DNA of 37,680 bases. It comes from a virus. The notes beneath the pieces are model-generated. The model was not told the DNA's origin. It did not search any database and worked only from the letters and a program-made list of their open reading frames with translations. Below, in pieces: positions 13,670 through 21,815 of the stretch. The translations under genes were made by a program, and so were the position numbers. Location of the stretch: positions 1-37,680 of the IMG/VR virus record IMGVR_UViG_3300047678_000829; one strand, 5' to 3'. Position 1 is the stretch's first letter. Each line of letters opens with the position of its first letter.

Positions 13670-16249
13670 TCACTCTGGTGATGGATCATTGCCGGCCTTT
13701 TTATGAATCAGGTATCCTTTACGGTCTTTCAACTCATCATCCATAGTTCCCCAGGAATTAATCTCCACCTGATCACTACCCAGGTCAGTCGTCACCACCA
13801 CGGCCTGATCGTTATAAAATTTGATGTACCTGGTTTGAAATACGCCTCCCTTTTCTCCTTTACCGTGTCTGGAATAATAAACCTCATCAGGATCCTTCAG
13901 GACATCTGAAATTTTTTCAAATAGTTGATGACGTTTCTTTTTCACATGATCCTTGAATGTATCTTCCTTCAAAATCATTTTACGGCCCAGGTGATCTTCG
14001 AAGCCCATGAAGTCTGTTCCCTTTTCTTTTGAGAATAACTCTTTAACATTTTTGGTAGTGATGGTCTCGTCAAGTTCCAGTGTTTTGTAGTTTTCTTTGA
14101 GATCATCAAAATCTTTCAGGCCGTATGTGCGATAATTGAGCGCATTGATTTCTTTTGCCAGGCCGGTTGTTTTCATGTACTGTTCAGCTGAAGTAAATAC
14201 CTGCTCGGTCTTTCCACGGTTGCCAGTCCATTTATCTCCAGGGCTTTTATCAATCAGTTCATATATGCTGTCAGTGTTAACCACATCATCAGGATCAACT
14301 TCGCCCAGGTGTTGAAGAATTTCACATCTGCACCCGATATCAAAAGGAGTCCATATATCTGGTCCTCCATTTTCTTTAAGGTTGACTTTCTTTCCCTCCA
14401 GTACCTGATGGCTGGCCCGGACCTGATCGTCTCCTATGGTTTGAATAATCCCCCACTCGGTAACCTCATCTACCTCACTCATAAACTGGTGATACCGGCT
14501 TGATCCCTGGCCAACCGCAATTGTGTGATTGTACTCCGTTTTCAACCAGTGCATGTCGGGGTTCTTCAAATACTGCAGTGACTTCTCACGGAAATCAGTA
14601 AAGTCCCGAACGTTATTGTTCTCCAGGTCAAGTTTTAGATGATTCAGTGCGATTACATTCGAGCGCTCTTTCATTCTGCTGAACTCAAAGAGGTTGTATT
14701 CCATTGATGCCAGGCAATGCAGATCAGTTGCATCATAAGTCATCTCTAAACGACGATCTCCCCAACCATCAAACAATCCGTCAAGTAATTGCCGGTGGCC
14801 AGCAATCGACTTCAATACCTCTGTCGTTAATGTGTCTTTACCTACCCATATTTCATTTATGAGTACATCGCTCAGGTGTTCCAATATGTTGGAACTAAAA
14901 CCGGCTGTAAACCTTGAATGATGCCTATGACCACAAGTAGGTTTATAGTTTGGCAGCATAACATCAAAGCCTACCAGGGCAGCTGCCATAGCGCTGGTAG
15001 GCGAATTAAAATTTCCATTTTCCTTTCCTGGATTCGATTGCTTTAACCCTTTGATTGGTAAGTTGAAAGTCTTTGCAACAAAACTTGGCTCGATATCATA
15101 AATGTTTACAGCCTCTTTTACTATTGACCATAGTTCTTTAAGAGGTATTTTTTCAGCCTCATCAAATTTGAACCCGTCATTTTCAGTAAACGGATATCCG
15201 TTTGCAGCCATCAACGGCAATAGCTTATCGTTAACAACAAAAGTGATTACCATCTTGTCAAACAGACCGAGTAGTTCATGCAGATTACGTTCATGTACTT
15301 CGCCCTGGCTTCGGCTGCTTCCGTTGTCAGTAAGCATTGTGCCGCCAAGCAGTCTTTTTGCTATCGCTGCATCGTCTACTTCTATTTGCTTCAAAAAAAC
15401 ATTATAAGGATCTCCCTTCAGCGCCTGGTCGTGAATGTTGACCAATGTTCCTTCAGGCAGAACTGCAGTTGCAGCTTCACCAAGCGATTTGAGCATTGCT
15501 TCAATTCTGTCAAGAGTGACTTTATCTCTTTTATTGGTTGTGGCCGATATCATTGGTATGCCAAATTTTTCGCTGAACTCAGCCCAAGCATGTCTGCTGT
15601 TCTTTTTCCAAATCAGGTTCGGAATGATATCGCTAAGAATACCTTTTGCGTGTTTGAATTTTGTAGATATGATAGTCCCTTTAAAAGCTGGATCATCCAC
15701 CTTTATACCTTTATCTCCACCAACCTCAAACATGATCATATCTCTTTGAGGTATGAAGTTTCTGCGGGGTATGTAATCGAATTTCATGGTAACAGGATCG
15801 ACCAGTTGGCTGACGGTGTAACCATATAGCACCGCATCCAGGTAATGCCATACGAAATTGAAGAACCACTCTTTGTGTAAAAGCAATTGTGTCTTTTCCG
15901 GTTGTTCTAATTCCGTCTTTTTATCATAGATGATAAACTTCCTGGAAAGTGTCGCTGATGCCCGCAGATCTTTTGCTGTTCCCAGCTGACTATCCGGCTC
16001 CAGGTAGTCAAGCAGGTCCTGGTACATGTACCACCTCGGATTAGCAGGATCCTCGAGGGCTTGTTTTGCCTGAACCATGGTTTCGATATCCTGGGCGTTC
16101 TGGTTTTTTACTTCCTGGACAATTTTCATAATGATGGCATTATCCTGGTTGGATAATCTTGAACTTCCTCCACCAGCCATGAGCGGTTTAAATACCCTGT
16201 TTAATCCAGGTGTTTTTGTCAACCAATTAGGGACTTTAACTATTTTCAT
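13670..16249 (-). CDS. Portal (DUF935) - gpF head morphogenesis - C-terminal nuclease-like fusion
   Basis: 859 residues, far longer than a DUF935 portal alone. Residues 1-400 follow Mu gp29-like portals (LDYLEPDSQLGTAKDLRASATLSR ... EKFGIPM ... LPEGTLV ... GGTMLTDNG). Residues about 440-650 are the Mu gpF / SPP1 gp7 minor head domain, with the typical WGIIQTIGDDQVRASHQVLEG and the CRC motif at 640-642. Residues about 745-855 (FMGFEDHLGRKMIL, then KDHVKKKRHQLFEKISDVLKDPDEVYYSRHG) look like a PBECR-type phage nuclease domain with His768 and His774. In Mu, gp29 and gpF are separate genes. Nuclease activity is inference. Confidence 0.85.
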   Translation of the reverse strand: MKIVKVPNWLTKTPGLNRVFKPLMAGGGSSRLSNQDNAIIMKIVQEVKNQNAQDIETMVQAKQALEDPANPRWYMYQDLLDYLEPDSQLGTAKDLRASATLSRKFIIYDKKTELEQPEKTQLLLHKEWFFNFVWHYLDAVLYGYTVSQLVDPVTMKFDYIPRRNFIPQRDMIMFEVGGDKGIKVDDPAFKGTIISTKFKHAKGILSDIIPNLIWKKNSRHAWAEFSEKFGIPMISATTNKRDKVTLDRIEAMLKSLGEAATAVLPEGTLVNIHDQALKGDPYNVFLKQIEVDDAAIAKRLLGGTMLTDNGSSRSQGEVHERNLHELLGLFDKMVITFVVNDKLLPLMAANGYPFTENDGFKFDEAEKIPLKELWSIVKEAVNIYDIEPSFVAKTFNLPIKGLKQSNPGKENGNFNSPTSAMAAALVGFDVMLPNYKPTCGHRHHSRFTAGFSSNILEHLSDVLINEIWVGKDTLTTEVLKSIAGHRQLLDGLFDGWGDRRLEMTYDATDLHCLASMEYNLFEFSRMKERSNVIALNHLKLDLENNNVRDFTDFREKSLQYLKNPDMHWLKTEYNHTIAVGQGSSRYHQFMSEVDEVTEWGIIQTIGDDQVRASHQVLEGKKVNLKENGGPDIWTPFDIGCRCEILQHLGEVDPDDVVNTDSIYELIDKSPGDKWTGNRGKTEQVFTSAEQYMKTTGLAKEINALNYRTYGLKDFDDLKENYKTLELDETITTKNVKELFSKEKGTDFMGFEDHLGRKMILKEDTFKDHVKKKRHQLFEKISDVLKDPDEVYYSRHGKGEKGGVFQTRYIKFYNDQAVVVTTDLGSDQVEINSWGTMDDELKDRKGYLIHKKAGNDPSPE

Positions 16250-16387
16250 AATATTTCCTTGCTTTTGGGATTGTTTCTGACCTCATTAGCTGCCCAAATT
16301 TGCCCGATTTTGTATCTGGGCAGGGTGATGTGCCACTCAGGGACGCTAATTCGATTTTGAAAGAGATTAAAAAGGGTTTAAACGGGG

Positions 16388-16831
16388 TTACCACCGGTGA
16401 GTCCTCTGTTTTTTTGAATTCATCCGGATTTCGACCGGATTCTGCTCAATTGGAAGTGTTGGAAGGGTCGATTGTATCGTTCCCCGGCCAACATCTTTCA
16501 GCCACATAATAACATCATCATATTGCATCTTCCTATGATCGGGGATATCCTTCTGACCAGTCTGATGGTACAGGTCGAAAATTGCCAGGACAATCACACA
16601 TTTTACTATATGAAGATTCCTGGTATCAGTATCGCCGGTTGTATGGGGAGTAAATATTGCATCGCAGTCATATTTACCACCGATGTATTCCCGGATCGTT
16701 GCCATAGCAGTATCCTCAGCGATGAATTGTTTATGTTCTTCATCCGCTTCCGGATTATTTGTTGCAAGCAGCTTCTTGATTTCGGATTTTACTCTTACCG
16801 TGTAATCCGACTCTTTAATAAACCTGGGCAT
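16388..16831 (-). CDS. DUF1320 / Mu gp36-like head-tail connector
   Basis: 147 residues from the ATG at 16831, 2 nt after the large-terminase stop (TAATATG); a longer frame to 16879 would overlap the terminase. The pattern fits the gp36 family: a short N-terminal strand (FIKESDYTVRV), helices, then ATIREYIGGKYDCDAIF (the 'YLaGRY' position), NLHIVKCVIVLAIFDLYHQT and the C-terminal YDDVIMWLKDVGRG. This protein is a head-completion/connector component at the portal vertex. Confidence 0.85.
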   Translation of the reverse strand: MPRFIKESDYTVRVKSEIKKLLATNNPEADEEHKQFIAEDTAMATIREYIGGKYDCDAIFTPHTTGDTDTRNLHIVKCVIVLAIFDLYHQTGQKDIPDHRKMQYDDVIMWLKDVGRGTIQSTLPTLPIEQNPVEIRMNSKKQRTHRW

Positions 16832-16832
16832 A

Positions 16833-18401
16833 TTAGTAGCGTTTGTTTCTAAATGTTCGTTTGTGAATCCTGGGTTCAAATTTTGAGCTGAAGGTTTCCC
16901 GGTTCAATCCATCGATACAACCATGAAGGCAATCAGGACCATCATCATTCAGCTTGCTTCCCTTTGAAAAGCCGATCAGCTGATCATACAGTGTTATCTG
17001 GTCGGAATGATCTTTCTCTTTTTCATTAAAGAAGATCCACCGGCGTTGGAAGTAGGACTCAATACTTTCAATGCGGTTGTACTTATTTTCTTTCCCTCTC
17101 TTATCTGCAACAACGGGGATATGGTAACCACGCTCATCCCCCTCATTGTCAAAATCGCTTACGAATTCATCCATAGCAAACAATCCCTCAATCTGTATTT
17201 TTACATTTACCTCAGATAGATTTCGCCTCTCCCACAGATCATAGGTCCATTGTGCAACCCCTGTCCTGGATGTTTGGCGGCATAGTGTATGTATCACATG
17301 AATTTCACGACCTTTCTTTCCGCAAAGGATCATTGCTTTGTAGTCAGCCTGGTCTTTATAGGATAGATCGCCATACAAGAACAGCGCATCATAATCTTTA
17401 AGCGGGAGCATCTTGCACCACTGCATCGTTTCGGGTTTAAAAACCTTTCCATCCTCGATGTGCATGTGCATGTATTCACGCATGAATGACTTCGGTTTTC
17501 TTTTGTATTTGCGCCTCCAGAATTCAGCGTTTGTTTTCTCCGGCCAGTTCGGTTCAAAATTGATCAGGTCTTTTACTGCAGTAACAGTTATGATCTCGTA
17601 ATCTGTTTTTACGCCCTCTTCAATATCTCTTTTTATGTTGTTTAAATATTCCTTTTTCAGTCGGTTAGTGATGCAGTTTTTGTGTGTGTTGTTGTTTGAA
17701 TAAACCATTCTTTCAATGGTGCTTTCATCACTATCGGCATCAAAGCATCCTTCGATGTCTTCAGTGATCTTATCGACGCCGCCGGCCATCATTTCGTCAT
17801 TATTCATGTGGCGTTTTGAATCCACGTCATCAATAACAATATAGTCGGGCCTGTTAGCACCTTCACGGGATCCTCGGGGATCCTGGTTAAAGCCGAGCGA
17901 CATAAAGCGTACACCATCATTTGTTATAAAGTGACCATCGCTCCAATCGCCTTCCATCATCCTTCGTCCATAGTCATTAAGAATCCGGGGGTTTACTTCC
18001 AGTTCTGCCTGAATGCCGCTGATCAGTTTCTTTGCTTTAGGATCTGTCTCACCAATCAGCATCATAAAATTCAACTCTCCCATGACCAGGTACAGGAAAA
18101 GAGGAATGCCCATACAGATATGAACAGATTTTGCGCCACTCCGGTATATTTCTGCCAAACATCTGATCCGCTTATTGCGGATGATGGCCTTCGCAAGTTT
18201 CCTGTGGAACCATGCGCATTTTCGTTTTGCATACTGTGGGAAGTAATACTCAAACCATTTGATATAGTCCTTTTCCAGTTCCGCAATTCTCTTTTTCTGC
18301 TGCTCCTTAGTTTCGCTACCATCGACTGCGGCCAGCTTAATGATCCGAAGGCAATGCACCTCATAATTATCCAGCAGTTTTAAATACTTTGAATCAAGCA
18401 T
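16833..18401 (-). CDS. Large terminase subunit
   Basis: 522 residues. N-terminal ATPase: P-loop-like RSGAKS at 87-92, which departs from the usual GxxxxGK[ST], and Walker B YIVIDDVD at 187-194. C-terminal RNase H-like nuclease: first metal Asp345 in LYGDLSYKDQADYKAM and a later acidic pair in NDDGPDCLHG (486-490). It cuts and pumps DNA into the prohead; Mu-type phages package by headful from integrated copies. The start overlaps the small terminase by 8 nt. Confidence 0.92.
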   Translation of the reverse strand: MLDSKYLKLLDNYEVHCLRIIKLAAVDGSETKEQQKKRIAELEKDYIKWFEYYFPQYAKRKCAWFHRKLAKAIIRNKRIRCLAEIYRSGAKSVHICMGIPLFLYLVMGELNFMMLIGETDPKAKKLISGIQAELEVNPRILNDYGRRMMEGDWSDGHFITNDGVRFMSLGFNQDPRGSREGANRPDYIVIDDVDSKRHMNNDEMMAGGVDKITEDIEGCFDADSDESTIERMVYSNNNTHKNCITNRLKKEYLNNIKRDIEEGVKTDYEIITVTAVKDLINFEPNWPEKTNAEFWRRKYKRKPKSFMREYMHMHIEDGKVFKPETMQWCKMLPLKDYDALFLYGDLSYKDQADYKAMILCGKKGREIHVIHTLCRQTSRTGVAQWTYDLWERRNLSEVNVKIQIEGLFAMDEFVSDFDNEGDERGYHIPVVADKRGKENKYNRIESIESYFQRRWIFFNEKEKDHSDQITLYDQLIGFSKGSKLNDDGPDCLHGCIDGLNRETFSSKFEPRIHKRTFRNKRY

Positions 18402-18819
18402 TGGTATTGATAATATGGATCAGAAATTTTTTATTGAAAGGAAGATTCGCAACAGCCAGTTCAGGATTCTCGTTAAGCAGAAATTCATCGTACATCCTCA
18501 AGATGGCAGCAACGATTCCTGGATTAATCTTGTCACTTATGCCTTCATAAACCTTGTAAAACTTAGAGAGCGCATCTGCATCAATAGTAGTTTTATCTCC
18601 CTGAGCAATCAGCAACATTTCCTTTGCAATCAGTCTTTTCATTTTGAGAGGATTGTTGATCGTCTCTTCTCTGAGCTTATCCCAATTGCCAGCCTTGCGC
18701 CACCGGCTTACTGTATTTTCCTGCAGGCTTAGAAAGTCGGCAATGGTTTTCGCATCCCAGAATTTCTCAACAAACAGTTGCTCAGCAGCTTCCTTTTCTT
18801 TGAGTTTTTTTTCTCCCAT
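18394..18819 (-). CDS. Small terminase subunit
   Basis: 141 residues. The N-terminal helix-turn-helix (about 22-48, AKTIADFLSLQENTVSRWRKAGNWDKLRE) is the 'W-R-K-x-x-x-W' form common in small terminases. A helical oligomerisation region follows (DADALSKFYKVYEGISDKI) and ends in a short segment that would contact the large subunit. It recognises DNA for packaging. First gene of the leftward head block; an 8-nt overlap with the large subunit. Confidence 0.85.
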   Translation of the reverse strand: MGEKKLKEKEAAEQLFVEKFWDAKTIADFLSLQENTVSRWRKAGNWDKLREETINNPLKMKRLIAKEMLLIAQGDKTTIDADALSKFYKVYEGISDKINPGIVAAILRMYDEFLLNENPELAVANLPFNKKFLIHIINTNA

Positions 18820-18834
18820 ACCGACAAAGTTGCC

Positions 18835-18851
18835 CAGCAGCTACGCTGCTG
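18835..18851. other. Hairpin/palindrome between divergent late blocks
   Basis: Perfect 7-bp arms CAGCAGC and GCTGCTG with a 3-nt loop, 16 bp upstream of the small-terminase start. Could be a binding site or an RNA hairpin in the leader. Confidence 0.5.
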
Positions 18852-18864
18852 TCAATAAACAATA

Positions 18865-18894
18865 CAAGGGTTGCACCATTTAATGCAACCCTTG
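18865..18894. promoter_or_regulatory. Long perfect palindrome in the divergent late promoter region
   Basis: 11-bp perfect arms (CAAGGGTTGCA and TGCAACCCTTG) around an 8-nt centre. It lies in the 100-bp gap from which leftward head genes and rightward capsid/tail genes diverge. No T-run follows on either strand, so a protein binding site, such as for a late activator, is likelier than a terminator. I could not find a clear Bacteroidota -7 box here, which would suit activator-dependent promoters. Confidence 0.55.
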
Positions 18895-18919
18895 CACGAT
18901 TGCTTGTATGTGAGTGTGC

Positions 18920-20131
18920 ATGATGCCACATTTGCTTACATCAATGCGATACACAGAAGTAGATAAACAAACTGCAGAACTTAAATTTTACGGGTACATC
19001 GGTTTTTGGTGGACTTCGGCAAAAGATTTTTCTGACACTATCGATGAAATTCAGAACAGGTATTCAAACCTGATCATCCGGTTGCATTCTTATGGTGGTG
19101 AGGTAATGGAGGGGAATACTATGTTCAATTGTATCCAACGCAGTAAACTCAAAACAACGTTTGTGATTGAAGGAGTGAGTGCGAGTATGGCATCAATTGT
19201 AATGCTTTCAGGGGATAGTATCGAGATGGCAGAAAATGCTTTTGTAATGATTCATGCGCCCTCTTCTTGGGAAGGGGGAACTGCAGATGATCTTTTCAGG
19301 GCCGCCAATCTCCTCAAGAAGATGCAGAAAAATTTCGCTACCGTTTATATGCGAAAAACAAAAAAATCGCAAAAGGAAGTTGATGCGCTTTTTGATGGGA
19401 ATGATCATTGGTTTTCTGCAGACGAATGCAAGGCGATGGGCCTGATCGACAATATCATCAGTCCCGTTGAAGGGACACCACCGGTTGGTCAAGTTACAAA
19501 GCCAGAGTCGAACGGTTCTGTTGAATTCGTTTTCGGGCAGTATGCTGCAATGCTTACTCCTCAAATGTCAACCCCTATTTCATCACTACAAAATACAAAT
19601 ACAGATATGAACAAAGAACAAAAGCAGGCCGCAATCGATAAGTATGGCCTTAAAGGTGTGACTGCTGAAAGCAGCGATGTTGCAGTATTGTCAGCAATGG
19701 ATGCCCGATTCGCTGAGATGTCAGGAAGGATCACTGCCCTGGAAGCAGGTCAGGGCGCTGTGGTAGAAGCGCAGGCAACAGCGATACTTTCTGCGAAGGA
19801 AACGCAACTCGGTAAGCCGTTCAATGAAGAGCAAAAAAAGACTTTCATGACCGTTGCGAAAAGCTCGGGTTTAGAAGTCCTTAAAACTGTACTCAGTGAT
19901 ATTGCACCAACGCCCAATGTGCAGTCGCTGATCGCCCCGGAAGCAAAAACGCCAGGTGCTGCTGCTGGTTCAACAGTTCCTGCAGATCGCAAGGATTGGA
20001 CCTGGGCAACATGGAGGGAAAAAGATGCTGCAGGGTTGGATCGTTTGTCTACATCCAAAAATGCAGATGATAAAGCGGCGTTTGCTGCCCTGTATAAAAA
20101 CGAATTCGGCAAAGAGCCGGGCGAAGAATAA
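18920..20131 (+). CDS. ClpP-like prohead protease fused to scaffold
   Basis: 403 residues from the ATG at 18920; GTG 18914, ATG 18923 and ATG 18944 are alternatives. Residues 15-190 are a ClpP/S14-type serine protease: HSYGGEVMEG, catalytic Ser89 in GVSASMAS and His112 in IHAPSSWEGG. Residues about 225-403 are an acidic, alanine-rich coiled-coil scaffold region ending in DKAAFAALYKNEFG. This is the Mu gpI arrangement (protease plus scaffold, gpZ). It matures the prohead. First gene of the rightward late block. Confidence 0.88.
   Translation: MMPHLLTSMRYTEVDKQTAELKFYGYIGFWWTSAKDFSDTIDEIQNRYSNLIIRLHSYGGEVMEGNTMFNCIQRSKLKTTFVIEGVSASMASIVMLSGDSIEMAENAFVMIHAPSSWEGGTADDLFRAANLLKKMQKNFATVYMRKTKKSQKEVDALFDGNDHWFSADECKAMGLIDNIISPVEGTPPVGQVTKPESNGSVEFVFGQYAAMLTPQMSTPISSLQNTNTDMNKEQKQAAIDKYGLKGVTAESSDVAVLSAMDARFAEMSGRITALEAGQGAVVEAQATAILSAKETQLGKPFNEEQKKTFMTVAKSSGLEVLKTVLSDIAPTPNVQSLIAPEAKTPGAAAGSTVPADRKDWTWATWREKDAAGLDRLSTSKNADDKAAFAALYKNEFGKEPGEE
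19607..20131 (+). CDS. Possible internally started scaffold (gpZ-like)
   Basis: An in-frame ATG at 19607 (MNKEQKQAAIDKYG), preceded by the A-rich leader ACTACAAAATACAAATACAG, could give a separate 174-residue scaffold covering only the C-terminal half of the protease gene. Mu makes gpZ this way from inside gene I. Suggested by the start context and by analogy only. Confidence 0.35.
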   Translation: MNKEQKQAAIDKYGLKGVTAESSDVAVLSAMDARFAEMSGRITALEAGQGAVVEAQATAILSAKETQLGKPFNEEQKKTFMTVAKSSGLEVLKTVLSDIAPTPNVQSLIAPEAKTPGAAAGSTVPADRKDWTWATWREKDAAGLDRLSTSKNADDKAAFAALYKNEFGKEPGEE

Positions 20132-20197
20132 CAGGGTTACAATAACAAAATCTACTCCACCCGATTGTCTTTTTAATAACGATTAAACATCATTCGA

Positions 20198-21271
20198 ATG
20201 AAACTTAAAATCTTCAACCAGTTTGCCAGTGCAATTATTGTGGCAGCCCTGGTTTCTTTTGTAATCCTTCCCCTTTTCGGCTTGGGTGGAACCAAGGCGT
20301 TTGCTGTCCTGATGGTTCTGAGCATTGTTACACCGCTGTTTTTCAAAATGCCAAAGCTGGCCATCTTCTCAGGGATTTATCGTGAAGCCTGGGACCGTGA
20401 ACTGGTAAGACGGTTTGATGATGTTGATAACGGCTCCTGGAGAGAGGGCATCCGTGACCTGGGTAAATATTTCCAGATGCTTAATGATGGAGAGGTTGTT
20501 GTTGTAAATCTTACCTATTGGGGTGTTTCTCCTGATGTTTTGATCAACAATACTTCCTACCCGATAACGATTCAGTCGCTTGATGGAGAAAATGTAACTG
20601 TTCAGGTAAATAAGTTCCAGACCAAAGCTACACCGGTAACTGATGATGAGATCCGGGGGTTGAATTATGATAAGATGGCTACAGTGCAATCAGAGCATGT
20701 CATCAAGATTACAGAAGAGAAAAACGCTATGGGCATACACTCGGTAGGTCCAGCTGCAAATACTACAGAAACGCCTGTTGTATTAACCACCGGCGCCCTG
20801 GTTGGTACTCGCCGCAGGTTGACCATACAGGATGTCATTGATTTCAGGGACAAACTCAATAAACTCAAGCATCCACGTGAAGGCCGCAGGCTTGTGCTTT
20901 GCAATGATCACATCAATGATCTGCTGAGCTTGGATGAAAAATTCCGTGACCAGTACAAAAACAACCAGACCGGCAAAATCTACAACCTGTTCAATTTTGA
21001 ACTGTTTGAAAACAATAGCAACCCTTACTACCATGTGGGTACCAAAGCTAAGCTGGCGTATGGTGGAACAGTTACTTCAAATCACTTTGAAGCATCTGTT
21101 TACTTCCACTTACGTCGTGTTGTTCAGGGTAAGGGTTTCTCAAAGAACTATCTCAGCGAATCAAAGACCGATCCGTTAAATCAGCGCAACCTGTTTAACA
21201 TTCGTCACTACGATATCGTAACGCCCTACAAACAAGCTGGTGTTGGTGCCATTGTAAGCGGTGTTGAATAA
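20198..21271 (+). CDS. Major capsid protein with hydrophobic N-terminus
   Basis: 357 residues. Called major capsid by position (directly after protease/scaffold, before a decoration-size gene and the tail sheath), length and the all-alpha/beta soluble body (EAWDRELVRRFDDVDNGSWREGIRDLGKYFQMLNDGE ...). Unusually, residues 9-29 and 33-49 form two hydrophobic segments (ASAIIVAALVSFVILPLFGL and AFAVLMVLSIVTPLFF), like a membrane hairpin. These could be a delta-domain-like part removed by the protease. The HK97 fold cannot be verified by eye. Confidence 0.75.
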   Translation: MKLKIFNQFASAIIVAALVSFVILPLFGLGGTKAFAVLMVLSIVTPLFFKMPKLAIFSGIYREAWDRELVRRFDDVDNGSWREGIRDLGKYFQMLNDGEVVVVNLTYWGVSPDVLINNTSYPITIQSLDGENVTVQVNKFQTKATPVTDDEIRGLNYDKMATVQSEHVIKITEEKNAMGIHSVGPAANTTETPVVLTTGALVGTRRRLTIQDVIDFRDKLNKLKHPREGRRLVLCNDHINDLLSLDEKFRDQYKNNQTGKIYNLFNFELFENNSNPYYHVGTKAKLAYGGTVTSNHFEASVYFHLRRVVQGKGFSKNYLSESKTDPLNQRNLFNIRHYDIVTPYKQAGVGAIVSGVE

Positions 21272-21333
21272 TCCTGGTACACCGGGTGTTTTTAATCCGT
21301 ATCCCAATTCATCACAACTAAATTTTTTCAATA

Positions 21334-21744
21334 ATGGCAAAATCGCAAACAAATAAAAAAGCGGCATTGGCTAATCCAAACCTGGAAGAAGCCAGGAAAC
21401 TGGCAAAGCAGGAAGGTGTAGATGTCATTTACCGCAATGACAAGGGTGAATATTTCAGCAAAGAGAACTACGCAATGCTGAGCGTTAGCAATGACAAAAC
21501 CAAGATCGAAAAGTTCGACTTCTCCCTGGAGAAAGAAAGTGAGCAAAGTCACCAGGACGAGAGCGATAAAAAGAAAGAAGCTGCAGAGAAGGCCGTAGAG
21601 GATGCAATGGATGCCTATGAAAAGTTCATGGCAGATGTGAATAAAGAAGAACTGAAAACATCTGTTCCTCTCCAGGATCAGCAAAAAGCACTCTCTGATA
21701 AGGTTGAAGCTGCGCAAGCTGCTCTCAGCGCCCTGGACAAATAA
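21334..21744 (+). CDS. Hypothetical protein after the capsid gene
   Basis: 136 residues. Not recognised. A small basic start (MAKSQTNKKAALANP), a beta-rich segment (VDVIYRNDKGEYFSKENYAMLSV) and then an acidic, Lys/Glu/Ala-rich coiled coil (SDKKKEAAEKAVEDAMDAYEKFM). The middle resembles small N-terminal domains of phage capsid-associated proteins. It precedes a strong terminator, so it is the last gene of the capsid unit. Confidence 0.65.
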   Translation: MAKSQTNKKAALANPNLEEARKLAKQEGVDVIYRNDKGEYFSKENYAMLSVSNDKTKIEKFDFSLEKESEQSHQDESDKKKEAAEKAVEDAMDAYEKFMADVNKEELKTSVPLQDQQKALSDKVEAAQAALSALDK

Positions 21745-21773
21745 CACGATTAAACAAAGAACATCAATCACAG

Positions 21774-21803
21774 AACAGCCGCCAATAACCGGCGGCTGTT
21801 TTT
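21774..21803 (+). terminator. Rho-independent terminator between capsid and tail genes
   Basis: Perfect 10-bp GC-rich stem (AACAGCCGCC and GGCGGCTGTT) with a 7-nt loop, running directly into a 5-T tract. It ends 13 nt before the tail-sheath ATG, so sheath translation signals lie right after it. Expected to lower tail gene transcription relative to the capsid, or to be read through or antiterminated. Confidence 0.85.
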
Positions 21804-21815
21804 AAAATTATCAAA

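Noticed and set aside
16300-16509. Rightward open frame of 69 codons (LPDFVSGQGDVPLRD...)
   Set aside because: It starts with TTG, and its second half is antisense to the gp36-like gene; no start context and no recognisable family.
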